This document shows, piece by piece, positions 32,943 through 41,645 of a stretch of DNA of 46,766 nt (positions are counted from its first letter, which is position 1; the number at the start of each line of letters is the position of its first letter). This stretch comes from Bacteroidota bacterium. Lineage in GTDB: Bacteria; Bacteroidota; Bacteroidia; Flavobacteriales; Weeksellaceae. The stretch covers positions 1 to 46,766 of the forward strand of contig JAEWZO010000043.1 of NCBI GenBank assembly GCA_023458415.1. Direction: 5' to 3'. The notes beneath the pieces are model-generated. The model was not told where the DNA came from. It saw only the letters and a program-made list of their open reading frames with translations, and searched no databases. The position numbers were made by a program, and so were the translations under genes.

Positions 32943-33590
32943 ATGAGTTATTTCGAAGAACAACACGGCGAAATGGATCGCTACCTGGAATTGAGTGCAT
33001 CCGCCGAACCTGAACTGCTGAAAAAACTGCGTAAGGAAACCTATCAAAAAACTACGCAACCCCATATGATTTCCGGTTACCAACAGGGAAGACTTTTGAG
33101 TATTATTTCTAAAATTCTTAAACCCAAAAATATTCTGGAAATTGGGACTTTCACCGGTTACGCCACACTTTGTTTGGCTGAAGGTTTACCGGAAGATGGA
33201 AAGATTACCACTCTTGATGTGAATGAAGAGCTGTCTTATTTACCGAGGAAATATTTTGCCGAAAGTGAATTCCGGAATCAGATTGATTTTAAACTTCAGG
33301 ATGCAAAAGAATTTCTGAAAAACACCGAAGAAACTTTCGATCTGGTTTTTATTGATGCCGATAAAGAAAACTGTGTTGAATATTTTCAACTGGTAAAACC
33401 AAGGACTAAATCCGGATCAATTATTATGTTCGATAATGTATTGTGGTACGGAAAAGTGTTGGATGAAAATCCGAAGCAAAAATCTACGCAGATGATTAAG
33501 AAACTTAATGAGATGGCTGCAAAGGACAGCGATTTCGAAAATCTTATTTTACCTTTGCGTGATGGTGTGAATCTTCTGCTGAGAAAATAG
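32943..33590 (+). CDS. Class I SAM-dependent O-methyltransferase (COG4122 type)
   Basis: 215 aa. The caffeoyl-CoA O-methyltransferase-like fold is visible: I-L-E-I-G-T-F-T-G-Y-A-T-L-C-L (SAM motif I, ~60-75), T-T-L-D-V-N-E-E, F-D-L-V-F-I-D-A-D-K-E-N (metal/SAM Asp, ~135-145) and I-I-M-F-D-N-V-L-W-Y-G-K-V. The acceptor is unknown. First gene of a tight run with the NlpC/P60-like gene (25 nt) and kdtA. Confidence 0.9.
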   Translation: MSYFEEQHGEMDRYLELSASAEPELLKKLRKETYQKTTQPHMISGYQQGRLLSIISKILKPKNILEIGTFTGYATLCLAEGLPEDGKITTLDVNEELSYLPRKYFAESEFRNQIDFKLQDAKEFLKNTEETFDLVFIDADKENCVEYFQLVKPRTKSGSIIMFDNVLWYGKVLDENPKQKSTQMIKKLNEMAAKDSDFENLILPLRDGVNLLLRK

Positions 33591-33615
33591 TAGGATTTCA
33601 TCATTCCAAAATACT

Positions 33616-34317
33616 ATGGAAAAAGGATTCTGTAATGTAATACTCTCGCCTTTGCGCGAAAATGAAGCGGAAAATTCTGTGATGATTTCGCAGGTTTTGT
33701 ATGGTGAAACATTTGATGTGCTTGAAAACAAAGGTTATTTCAGCAAGATTAAAATGGATTTTGATAAAACCGAGGCTTGGATGGATTCCCGACATATTTC
33801 TCCCTCGGTTGAAAACCAGCCAAAAGAAACCATAACCAAAAACTTCAGCGTTTATGATCTACCGGAAGGAAGAAGTTTGCTATCCGTTGGTTCTGAAGTT
33901 GAAAATCCGCCAAATAATCCAAAGAAAGAAATTTCTCGCAACTCTGTTGAGGAAACTGCGAGTGAATTTCTTAATGTTCCTTTTCTGTTAGGTGGACGCA
34001 GTTTTTTCGGAGTAGATGCAGCCGGATTCGTACAGTTGGTTTTCAAGGTTCACAATGTTAATTTGCCGCGTACCGCTCATTTGCAGTCCGAACATGGAGA
34101 AGTTTTGAGTTTTCTGGAAGAAAGTGAAGCCGGAGATTTAGCATTTTTTGAAAATAGTGAAGGTGAAATTACTCACGTCGGTATCGTTCTTCCCAACTTC
34201 AGGATTATTCATGTTTTTGACAAAGTGCGGATTGATGAATTGGATTCGTCAGGAATTTTCAATAAAGATTTGAACCGTCATACGCACAAACTTCGTTTTA
34301 TTAAAAGAATTTTCTAA
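33616..34317 (+). CDS. NlpC/P60-like protein lacking the catalytic cysteine
   Basis: 233 aa. Two N-terminal bacterial SH3-like modules (~1-60 and ~70-95) precede an NlpC/P60 domain (~112-233) of the peptidoglycan endopeptidase type. The catalytic site should read D-C-S-G-F; here residues 134-138 read D-A-A-G-F, with Ala135 (GCA, 34018-34020) in place of Cys. His187 (I-T-H-V-G-I) and the third polar residue His199 remain, as do L-L-G-G-R-S and L-P-R-T-A. It may bind but not cut peptide stems, or is being inactivated. The frame is otherwise intact. No signal peptide is seen. It lies between the O-methyltransferase and kdtA. Confidence 0.88.
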   Translation: MEKGFCNVILSPLRENEAENSVMISQVLYGETFDVLENKGYFSKIKMDFDKTEAWMDSRHISPSVENQPKETITKNFSVYDLPEGRSLLSVGSEVENPPNNPKKEISRNSVEETASEFLNVPFLLGGRSFFGVDAAGFVQLVFKVHNVNLPRTAHLQSEHGEVLSFLEESEAGDLAFFENSEGEITHVGIVLPNFRIIHVFDKVRIDELDSSGIFNKDLNRHTHKLRFIKRIF

Positions 34318-34321
34318 CAGT

Positions 34322-35566
34322 TTGCAGTTTTTCTACAACATATTTGTCTCGCTCCTCATCACGGGGATGAAACTTGCAGCTCCTTTCAATTATAAAATAA
34401 AAAAAGGACTTGCCGGAAGAAGACAAAGCTGTGGAATTGTAAAAGAGAAATTAGGTGAAACTAAAGTAATCTGGATGCATGCAGCCAGTCTCGGCGAGTA
34501 TGAACAGGGACTTCCCGTTTTGGAAAAACTGAAAGAAAAATTTCCTGAGCATAAAGTACTGATTACTTTTTTTTCTCCGTCCGGTTACGATAATGTGGTT
34601 AAAAAGCAAACTGTTGCCGATGCAGTTTGTTATCTTCCATTCGATACGGAACGATGGGTAAACGAATTTCTTTCTCATTTTAATCCCGATATTTTTTTCA
34701 CTGTTAAATACGATTTTTGGTATCATCTTCTGAAAGAACTCAGAAAACGGGATGTGAAAGTTTTTGTGGTTTCAGCGCTGTTTTATGAAACTCAGATTTT
34801 TTTCAAAGTCTATGGAAAATGGTTTGTAAATCAGTTGAAACAGAGCGTTACTTGGTTTTTTCATCAAACCAAACATTCCACAGCATTGGCAAAAAGTATT
34901 GGTTTAAAGAACTCGTCTACGGCAGGAGATACAAGGTTTGACCGTGTGCGTCAACTACGTAATAATGATTCGAATGTTCCGTTTATCGCAGAGTTTGTTG
35001 AAAACAAGGAAGTTATTGTCTTCGGAAGTTCTTGGGAAGCCGAAGAACGAATTGCCGAAATTGTTTGCAAAAAAAGTCCGGATACTAAAATTATTATTGC
35101 ACCTCACGATCTCAAAAGAATAGAGCATCTAAAAACGGTATTTCCAACAGCACTTTTGTATTCATTAATTTCGGACGGAAAAGATGTCCGTAAAAACGCA
35201 AAAGTTCTGTTGATTGACTGTATCGGTCTGCTTTCAAAGCTTTATTTTTACGCAGATGTTGCTGTTGTTGGAGGTGGTTTCCATTCTAAAGGACTTCATA
35301 ATATTTTAGAAGCGGCAACATACGGTGTTCCAGTTGTTTTTGGAAACCAATACAAGAAAAATCCTGAAGCAGATGAACTCATTGCCAAAAAAGGAGGGCA
35401 GTCTTTTGAAGACGAATTTTTTGCAGCGCCTTATATTTTAAGTCTACTAAAAAACGATGATTATCAGGAAAAAATGGGCGAAAATGCTGCGAATTTCATT
35501 CATGATCAGCCAAATGCAACTGAGATTGTTGTACAGAAAATAGTCGCAGAAGTTCAGTCTAATTAA
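34322..35566 (+). CDS. waaA: 3-deoxy-D-manno-octulosonic acid (KDO) transferase
   Basis: Adds KDO to lipid A in the inner membrane (also named KdtA). 414 aa. The start is a TTG at 34322, 4 nt after the preceding stop; no ATG or GTG lies upstream in frame that would preserve the N-terminal membrane segment (F-F-Y-N-I-F-V-S-L-L-I-T-G-M-K-L-A-A). Family features: W-M-H-A-A-S-L-G-E-Y-E-Q near residue 50, K-Y-D-F-W-Y near 130, and the GT-B C-terminal half with V-V-G-G-G-F-H-S-K-G-L-H-N-I-L-E-A-A and G-V-P-V-V-F-G-N. Convergent with the glycosyltransferase gene below, overlapping by 8 nt. Confidence 0.95.
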   Translation: MQFFYNIFVSLLITGMKLAAPFNYKIKKGLAGRRQSCGIVKEKLGETKVIWMHAASLGEYEQGLPVLEKLKEKFPEHKVLITFFSPSGYDNVVKKQTVADAVCYLPFDTERWVNEFLSHFNPDIFFTVKYDFWYHLLKELRKRDVKVFVVSALFYETQIFFKVYGKWFVNQLKQSVTWFFHQTKHSTALAKSIGLKNSSTAGDTRFDRVRQLRNNDSNVPFIAEFVENKEVIVFGSSWEAEERIAEIVCKKSPDTKIIIAPHDLKRIEHLKTVFPTALLYSLISDGKDVRKNAKVLLIDCIGLLSKLYFYADVAVVGGGFHSKGLHNILEAATYGVPVVFGNQYKKNPEADELIAKKGGQSFEDEFFAAPYILSLLKNDDYQEKMGENAANFIHDQPNATEIVVQKIVAEVQSN

Positions 35567-36311
35567 ATAGTTTAGAATATTTCATAAATCCGTTCAGCGC
35601 CCAATTGGCAGTATAATACAAGGATTTTACAGTTGAAAATTTCATATATTCCTTATAGACAAGATATTGGTCTTTAACAATATTTTTCTTGTTTCGAGAA
35701 ACACTTGCTCCGTGCATTCTGTATTTTGCCATGGTTTTCGGAAGTGGCTTTCCCACAGGAATTTTCTTAAGTAGATTCAGCCACATCACATGGTCTTCAC
35801 GCTTGCTTCCGACTGGAAAATATTCTTTCCCAACTCGGGACGAATCGTACATTGATGAGAGTAGTGAAAGTCTGCAGGTTTTCAGCAGATTTGAAAAAGT
35901 AACTTCTTTATCAGCTTTAAAATCTTCGATTTGCGGTTTCAGTTGTTCATCACACCTTGAATAATTTGAATAAGCAAGTTCCGCATTTTCTTTTTTCATG
36001 AATGTTACCATTTCCTGAAGAAAATCCGGTTCCCAAAAATCGTCTGCATCCAGAAAAGTTATGAATTTACCATTTGCTTTTTCCAGCGAAAGATTTCTTG
36101 CTTTCCCTGCGCCGCCATTTTTTTCTGCGATTGTAAGTTTTATTCGAGGATCACTGTATCTTGATATGATTTCAACAGAATTATCATTTGAAGCGTCATC
36201 TGTAATCAGCCACTCCCAATCCTGAAAAGTCTGCGAGAGAACCGAAGTAATGGTTTCCTCAAGATATTGGGAAGAATTGTACGATGGTGTTATAATAGAA
36301 ACTTCCGGCAT
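35559..36311 (-). CDS. Family 2 glycosyltransferase
   Basis: 250 aa GT-A enzyme: V-S-I-I-T-P-S-Y-N-S-S-Q-Y-L, W-L-I-T-D-D-A-S-N-D-N-S, A-R-N-L-S-L and F-L-D-A-D-D-F-W (DXD). Similar to GT2 enzymes of LPS outer core and O-antigen synthesis. Next to kdtA, so it may extend the LPS core, but no adjacent gene on the same strand supports a particular sugar. Confidence 0.88.
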   Translation of the reverse strand: MPEVSIITPSYNSSQYLEETITSVLSQTFQDWEWLITDDASNDNSVEIISRYSDPRIKLTIAEKNGGAGKARNLSLEKANGKFITFLDADDFWEPDFLQEMVTFMKKENAELAYSNYSRCDEQLKPQIEDFKADKEVTFSNLLKTCRLSLLSSMYDSSRVGKEYFPVGSKREDHVMWLNLLKKIPVGKPLPKTMAKYRMHGASVSRNKKNIVKDQYLVYKEYMKFSTVKSLYYTANWALNGFMKYSKLFN

Positions 36312-36389
36312 GGATAATTTTTCACAAAGATAATGTTCCGGAAAGAAAGTTTAATAAAATGATATTACGGGAAGCGCAATGGCTCTTTT

Positions 36390-36419
36390 TTTGCAATATT
36401 GCAAACTATGCGAAGCATA
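36390..36419. promoter_or_regulatory. Palindrome pair upstream of the lipocalin-like gene
   Basis: A perfect 16-bp palindrome, TTTGCAATATTGCAAA (36390-36405), is followed at once by a TATGC-GAA-GCATA dyad (36407-36419). They lie in the 160-nt gap between divergent genes, 52 nt before the ATG at 36472. A DNA-binding regulator site is possible; no T-run follows, so it is not a terminator. Confidence 0.4.
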
Positions 36420-36471
36420 AAAGAATTATTAGAAAGTCTAATGATTAACAACTTAATTAAATGCTACTATT

Positions 36472-36939
36472 ATGAAAAAACTACTTTCAATTTCGGCTGT
36501 ACTATTGGGTTTTATATTCCTGTTTATAAGCTGTAGAAGCGATGATAATGATGACGCAAAAACTACAATTGTTGGAGTTTGGCAGCCAGTAACTATTAAA
36601 TTTTCAGGAGTTTTAAACGGACAAACTTTAACTCAAACCATAACGGCAAATGATTGTCAAAAAAAGTCGCGCTCTCATTTTAACAGCGACGGTTCCGGTG
36701 TGAATATTGTTTGGAGCGACGATACCGGAACCTGTGTCCAAAGTCCCGATCAAAATTTCACTTACACGTATAATGAAAGCACAAAAACGCTTGCAGTTAC
36801 TTCCGGTGGATCTACACAAACCGGTACAATTTCGACTTTAAGCAATAGTCAGTTGGTATATTCGTTCACTGCAACACATGATTTTAACGGTCAGAATATT
36901 CCTGCAACAGTAGAAATTCACGCCAACCGTGTCAACTAA
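36472..36939 (+). CDS. Lipocalin-like lipoprotein
   Basis: 155 aa. Signal peptide with lipobox F-I-S-C (Cys21), then an Asp-rich spacer and a beta-rich domain that starts I-V-G-V-W-Q-P-V, the pattern of the Bacteroidota lipocalin-like family. A Cys pair (C60 and C85 by count, approximate) could form a disulfide. Ligand and partner unknown. Monocistronic: a terminator follows and leuS has its own promoter. Confidence 0.75.
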   Translation: MKKLLSISAVLLGFIFLFISCRSDDNDDAKTTIVGVWQPVTIKFSGVLNGQTLTQTITANDCQKKSRSHFNSDGSGVNIVWSDDTGTCVQSPDQNFTYTYNESTKTLAVTSGGSTQTGTISTLSNSQLVYSFTATHDFNGQNIPATVEIHANRVN

Positions 36940-36960
36940 TTTAAGCATTACGTATTTTCA

Positions 36961-36990
36961 ACATGCTTCACTTAAAAGTGGAGCATTTTT
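36961..36990 (+). terminator. Terminator after the lipocalin-like gene
   Basis: ATGCTTCACTT and AGTGGAGCAT form a stem with one G-T pair, then TTTTTAG; 22 nt past the stop. Confidence 0.8.
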
Positions 36991-37004
36991 AGTTTCAAAA
37001 ACAT

Positions 37005-37012
37005 TAAATTTG
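37005..37012 (+). promoter_or_regulatory. -7 box for leuS
   Basis: TAAATTTG, exact to TAnnTTTG, 24 nt before the leuS ATG. Confidence 0.5.
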
Positions 37013-37036
37013 TAAGCGACTAAATAAAGCAGAAAA

Positions 37037-39850
37037 ATGTTCTACGATCATAAGCAGATAGAAAAAAAATGGCAGAATTTCTGGCAGGAAAACGAAACTT
37101 TTAAAACATCTAACTCCACAGATAAACCTAAATTTTACGTACTCGATATGTTTCCGTATCCATCGGGAGCAGGATTGCACGTTGGTCATCCGCTTGGCTA
37201 CATTGCATCGGACATTTACGCAAGATACAAAAGACACAATGGTTACAACGTTCTTCATCCGATTGGTTACGATTCTTTCGGACTTCCTGCGGAACAGTAC
37301 GCAATTCAAACCGGGCAACATCCGGCCGTAACTACACAGAAAAATATTGAACGCTACGAAGAGCAGCTTCGGAGAATCGGTTTTTCTTTTGATTGGAGCA
37401 GGGAAGTTCGTACTTCAGATGCTGCCTATTATAAATGGACACAGTGGATTTTTATTGAGCTTTTTCATTCGTGGTACAATAAGGCAACAGACAAAGCAGA
37501 ACCGATTTCAACTCTAATCAACCACTTTGAGACCTTAGGAACCGAAAATCTTTCAGCTGCTCAAAATGACCCTTTAAACTTCAGTGCTGAAGAGTGGAAA
37601 AATGCTCCTGAACTTGAAAAACAGGATATTCTCTTGAATTACCGCTTGGCGTATCGCGCTGAAACTACAGTGAACTGGTGTCCTGCTCTGGGAACTGTTT
37701 TAGCGAACGATGAGGTGAAAGACGGAAAATCAGAACGTGGTGGTTATCCTGTATTTCAGAAAAAAATGATGCAGTGGAGCATGAGAATTACGGCATACTC
37801 TGAAAGACTTCTTCAGGGATTGAACGAAATTGACTGGCCACAACCGCTAAAAGATTCCCAGGAATACTGGATCGGGAAATCTCAAGGTGCATCCGTAAAA
37901 TTTGAGCTTGAAAACGGAGCAGAAGAAATTGAAGTGTTTACGACGCGTCCTGATACCATTTTTGGGGCTACTTTTATGGTCCTGGCTCCGGAAAATCCTT
38001 TAGTTGAAAAACTAACCACTGAAGAGCAAAAATCTATTGTCGAAGATTATATTGAAGAAACCTCCAAAAAAACAGAGCGCGATAGAATGGCTGATGTGAA
38101 AAACGTAAGCGGCGCGTTCACCGGAAGTTACGCAGTGAATCCATTTACCGACAAGAAAATGCCGGTATATATTTCGGATTATGTTTTGATGGGATATGGT
38201 ACAGGTGCGGTGATGGCCGTTCCTGCGCATGATGAGCGCGATCACCGTTTTGCAAAGAAATTTGGCTTGGAAATTATTAATGTCATAGAAAACGATAATG
38301 ATATTCAGGAAGAGTCCTACGATTCAAAAGATTCGGTAAGTGTTAATTCAGAATTTCTGAACGGACTGGATTATGCAACAGCAAAAACAAAAATCATTGA
38401 CGAAATTGAGAACCGCGGCATTGGTCACGGAACTACGAATTACAGACAGCGCGACGCGATTTTTTCAAGACAGAGATATTGGGGAGAACCGGTTCCTGTT
38501 TATTACAAGGAAGAATTGCCGTACACAATCCCTGTTTCTGCACTGCCATTGGAATTACCAGAAGTAGAAAAATATTTACCGACAGAAGATGGAGATCCGC
38601 CATTGGGTAACGCTAAAGAATATGCCTGGAACGAGTTGGAAGCAAAAGTGGTTTCCACGGATTTGATCGACAATGAGAATGTTTTCCCACTGGAGCTTTC
38701 AACAATGCCTGGTTGGGCAGGAAGTTCTTGGTATTTCCTACGATATATGGATCCGGCGAATGATGAAGTGTTCACGGATAAAAATCTTTCCGATTATTGG
38801 GGACAGGTAGATTTATACATTGGTGGAAGTGAGCACGCGACTGGTCACCTTCTGTATTCACGTTTTTGGAATATGTTTCTAAAAGACCGGGGTTTTATCA
38901 TTCAGGAAGAGCCATTCAAAAAATTGATTAACCAGGGAATGATTTTAGGAATGAGTGCTTTTGTTCATCGTATTAACGGAAGCAACACTTATGTTTCTAA
39001 AAATTTAGCTTCAGAGTATGAAACACAGAAAATTCACGTAGATGTTTCTCTGCTGAAAGGAACCGGCGATGAACTTGATACTGAAGCTTTCAAGAATTGG
39101 CGTCCGGAATTTAATAATGCAGAATTTATCCTGGAAGACGGTAAATACATCACTGAAAGAGAGGTGGAGAAAATGTCGAAATCGAAGTATAACGTAGTGA
39201 ATCCTGATGAAATCTGTGATGAATACGGTGCAGACTGCCTTCGTCTCTACGAAATGTTTTTGGGCCCGCTGGAGCAGAGCAAACCGTGGAATACACAGGG
39301 TTTAACTGGAGTTTACGGATTCCTGAAAAAGTTTTACAATCTTTATTTTAACGGTGATGATTTTTCAGTTTCAGATGATGAACCTACGAAAGAGGAGTAT
39401 AAAGTTTTACATACACTGCTGAAAAAAGTAACCTACGATATTGATCTTTTTTCATTTAATACTTCTGTGGCTTCGTTTATGATTGCTGTGAACGAGTTTC
39501 AGAAGCTGAAAACCAACAAAAGAAAAATTTTGGAACCGCTTGCAGTTATAGTTTCTCCGTATGCGCCGCACATTTCTGAAGAACTTTGGTCGCTCTTAGG
39601 ACATAAAACCTCAATCGAATTTGAAGCGTTTCCTCTATTAGATGAAAAGTATCTGATTGAAGATGAGATAGATTATCCAGTAAGCTTCAATGGTAAAATG
39701 AAATTTAAACTGACGTTGGCCGCAGATTTAGATGCAAAAGCCATCGAGGAGGCAGCGATGAAAGACGAACGTGTTGTTCAGCAATTGGATGGTAAAACCC
39801 CGAAAAAGGTTATCGTGGTTCCGAAAAAAATCATTAATATTGTGTCCTGA
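37037..39850 (+). CDS. leuS: Leucine--tRNA ligase
   Basis: Charges tRNA-Leu. 937 aa, at the long end for bacterial LeuRS, as in other Bacteroidota. The class I motifs are H-V-G-H (48-51) and K-M-S-K-S (712-716). The CP1 editing domain is present: T-T-R-P-D-T-I-F-G near 300 and an intact editing region with G-T-G-A-V-M-A-V-P-A-H-D-E-R-D. Zinc-free connective insert and a ~45-residue Bacteroidota insertion before KMSKS (F-V-H-R-I-N-G-S-N onwards). Monocistronic. Confidence 0.98.
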   Translation: MFYDHKQIEKKWQNFWQENETFKTSNSTDKPKFYVLDMFPYPSGAGLHVGHPLGYIASDIYARYKRHNGYNVLHPIGYDSFGLPAEQYAIQTGQHPAVTTQKNIERYEEQLRRIGFSFDWSREVRTSDAAYYKWTQWIFIELFHSWYNKATDKAEPISTLINHFETLGTENLSAAQNDPLNFSAEEWKNAPELEKQDILLNYRLAYRAETTVNWCPALGTVLANDEVKDGKSERGGYPVFQKKMMQWSMRITAYSERLLQGLNEIDWPQPLKDSQEYWIGKSQGASVKFELENGAEEIEVFTTRPDTIFGATFMVLAPENPLVEKLTTEEQKSIVEDYIEETSKKTERDRMADVKNVSGAFTGSYAVNPFTDKKMPVYISDYVLMGYGTGAVMAVPAHDERDHRFAKKFGLEIINVIENDNDIQEESYDSKDSVSVNSEFLNGLDYATAKTKIIDEIENRGIGHGTTNYRQRDAIFSRQRYWGEPVPVYYKEELPYTIPVSALPLELPEVEKYLPTEDGDPPLGNAKEYAWNELEAKVVSTDLIDNENVFPLELSTMPGWAGSSWYFLRYMDPANDEVFTDKNLSDYWGQVDLYIGGSEHATGHLLYSRFWNMFLKDRGFIIQEEPFKKLINQGMILGMSAFVHRINGSNTYVSKNLASEYETQKIHVDVSLLKGTGDELDTEAFKNWRPEFNNAEFILEDGKYITEREVEKMSKSKYNVVNPDEICDEYGADCLRLYEMFLGPLEQSKPWNTQGLTGVYGFLKKFYNLYFNGDDFSVSDDEPTKEEYKVLHTLLKKVTYDIDLFSFNTSVASFMIAVNEFQKLKTNKRKILEPLAVIVSPYAPHISEELWSLLGHKTSIEFEAFPLLDEKYLIEDEIDYPVSFNGKMKFKLTLAADLDAKAIEEAAMKDERVVQQLDGKTPKKVIVVPKKIINIVS

Positions 39851-39999
39851 GTGGATGTGGAAATTAATTTTCACATCGATTCTGTGGAATAAAATAAAGG
39901 TATTTTTTTTAATTTTTCAACAGTATAATTTGCGTTGGGTAATTATTAATAAAATTTAAGTGATATTTTGTGAAAATCGCAATGTAAATGATTGTTAAC

Positions 40000-40027
40000 A
40001 AACGATTTTTTATAAAACCAATCGTTT
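40000..40027. repeat. Inverted repeat in the leuS-exbB gap
   Basis: AAACGATT and AATCGTTT, perfect 8-nt arms around a 12-nt AT-rich spacer, 85 nt before the exbB ATG. It has no T-run and may be an operator of the exbB operon rather than a terminator. The rest of the 261-nt gap is AT-rich with no clear consensus promoter. Confidence 0.35.
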
Positions 40028-40111
40028 AAATTCTTGCATTATTAAATTATTTCACTTTATTTTACACCCTCAAAAAAGTAAAAAATTTAACAATTATAAT
40101 TTAGTTTTAAA

Positions 40112-40978
40112 ATGGAAATGAATGTTTCAAACACAGAGGAGCAAGTAGTTGCTAGAAAAACAGGCGGTCTTAATCCGGTTTTAATTATTCCTATTCTTTT
40201 GGTAATTGGGGTTTGTATTTATTGGTTCGTTCTTGGTAACCCAGGAAACTTTAAAGCGGATCCAAGAATTGCAGGTACAGCTTCGGTAGCTTTTACAGAT
40301 GTTGAAAGATCAGAACTTCACCCTGAAGGATTCATCGGAATTATTTACATGGGTGGTGTTATTGTACCTATCCTTATTTCTTTCATGATTATCGTAATCG
40401 TTTTCTCAATCGAGCGTTACATCATGTTGAACAAAGCACAGGGAAGAGGTAACCTGGATAACTTCGTACTTACTATCAGAAGACTTATCAACGATAACAG
40501 AATTGATGAGGCTATTGAAGAGTGCGACAGACAAAGAGGGACTGTTGGTAATGTAGTTAAGGAAGGTTTGGTATCTTACAAAGCTCTTTCTGGCGATTCT
40601 ACAATGGATAAGGAGCAGAAAATGGTTGCTTTGAACAAGGCTATCGAAGAAGCTACAACTCTTGAAATGCCAATGTTGGAGAAAAACATGATGATTCTTT
40701 CCACTCTTGGTACAGTTGCAACGCTTGTAGCTCTATTGGGTACGGTAATCGGGATGATCAACGCATTTAGCGCCCTGGGTTCAGGTGGTGGTACTCCGGA
40801 CTCTGCAAAACTTTCAGTAGGTATCTCTGAAGCACTTGTAAATACAGCTTTGGGTATTGGTACTTCTGCGGTTGCGATTATCCTTTACAACTTCTTTACT
40901 TCTAAGATTGACAGCATGACATTCAAAATCGACGAGATCGCAATGTCTATTCAGCAGTCTTTCGCTGAGCATCACTAA
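40112..40978 (+). CDS. exbB: ExbB/TolQ-type proton channel subunit
   Basis: Inner-membrane proton channel of the TonB energising complex. 288 aa. Three TM segments: ~22-42, ~80-100 and a pair in the C-terminal part (~192-215, ~238-258). The MotA/TolQ/ExbB signature is at L-S-T-L-G-T-V-A-T-L-V-A-L-L-G-T-V-I-G-M and L-V-N-T-A-L-G-I-G. First gene of exbB-exbD-exbD-tonB. Confidence 0.95.
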   Translation: MEMNVSNTEEQVVARKTGGLNPVLIIPILLVIGVCIYWFVLGNPGNFKADPRIAGTASVAFTDVERSELHPEGFIGIIYMGGVIVPILISFMIIVIVFSIERYIMLNKAQGRGNLDNFVLTIRRLINDNRIDEAIEECDRQRGTVGNVVKEGLVSYKALSGDSTMDKEQKMVALNKAIEEATTLEMPMLEKNMMILSTLGTVATLVALLGTVIGMINAFSALGSGGGTPDSAKLSVGISEALVNTALGIGTSAVAIILYNFFTSKIDSMTFKIDEIAMSIQQSFAEHH

Positions 40979-41037
40979 GATGTTGTAGGGAGCTTGCTTC
41001 CACTTAAAGAAGTTTTAATAAATAAAAAAGTATATAA

Positions 41038-41640
41038 ATGGCGAGAGTCAAACCAAAAAGACATAATATACGCGTCGATATGACGGCGATGACCGACGTG
41101 TCATTCCTACTTTTGACGTTCTTTATTCTTACGGCCCAGTTTAATAAACCGGACGTAGAGACGATTACTACGCCATCTTCAATTTCAGAAAAAACTCTTC
41201 CTGATGGTAGTTTAATGACTATCCTTACTACTACAGACGGTAAATTCTATTTTACTCCTGTAGAAAATAAAACAGAAAGACTTCAGGTTTTGGATAATAT
41301 GTCTAAAAAATACGGAGTTACTTTCACAGATCAGGAAAAGACTGCATTTACAAACGTTCAGGCAGTAGGTGTTCCGATGTCACAACTGAAGGGCTTTTTG
41401 GCGCTTTCAGAGGACGATCGTAAAGCATTTAAGAGTCCAACTGGAATTCCGATGGACAGTACCAGAAAAGAACTTATCGATTGGGTACAGCAAAGTTTAG
41501 CCGTTAATCCTGACTATAAACTGGCAATTAAAGGTGATACCAATACGAAGTATCCAAGAGTAAAAAGTTTATTCGAAGGTTTAAGAGATATAGATTTCCT
41601 TAAATTTTGGTTAATTACTAATCAGGAAGTAGAAAATTAA
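41038..41640 (+). CDS. exbD: ExbD/TolR family protein, first copy of the operon
   Basis: 200 aa. Short cytoplasmic N-terminus, one TM with the D-M-T-A-M-T-D-V-S-F-L-L-L-T-F-F motif (Asp for proton transfer), then a periplasmic domain. It differs from the next copy in a long insertion (~70-160) and lacks the K-P-T-D-D segment; the C-terminal K-G-D-T-N-T-K-Y-P-R-V occupies that place. The two ExbD copies may form a mixed dimer in the ExbB pore, as inferred for similar Bacteroidota operons. Confidence 0.93.
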   Translation: MARVKPKRHNIRVDMTAMTDVSFLLLTFFILTAQFNKPDVETITTPSSISEKTLPDGSLMTILTTTDGKFYFTPVENKTERLQVLDNMSKKYGVTFTDQEKTAFTNVQAVGVPMSQLKGFLALSEDDRKAFKSPTGIPMDSTRKELIDWVQQSLAVNPDYKLAIKGDTNTKYPRVKSLFEGLRDIDFLKFWLITNQEVEN

Positions 41641-41645
41641 GAGAA

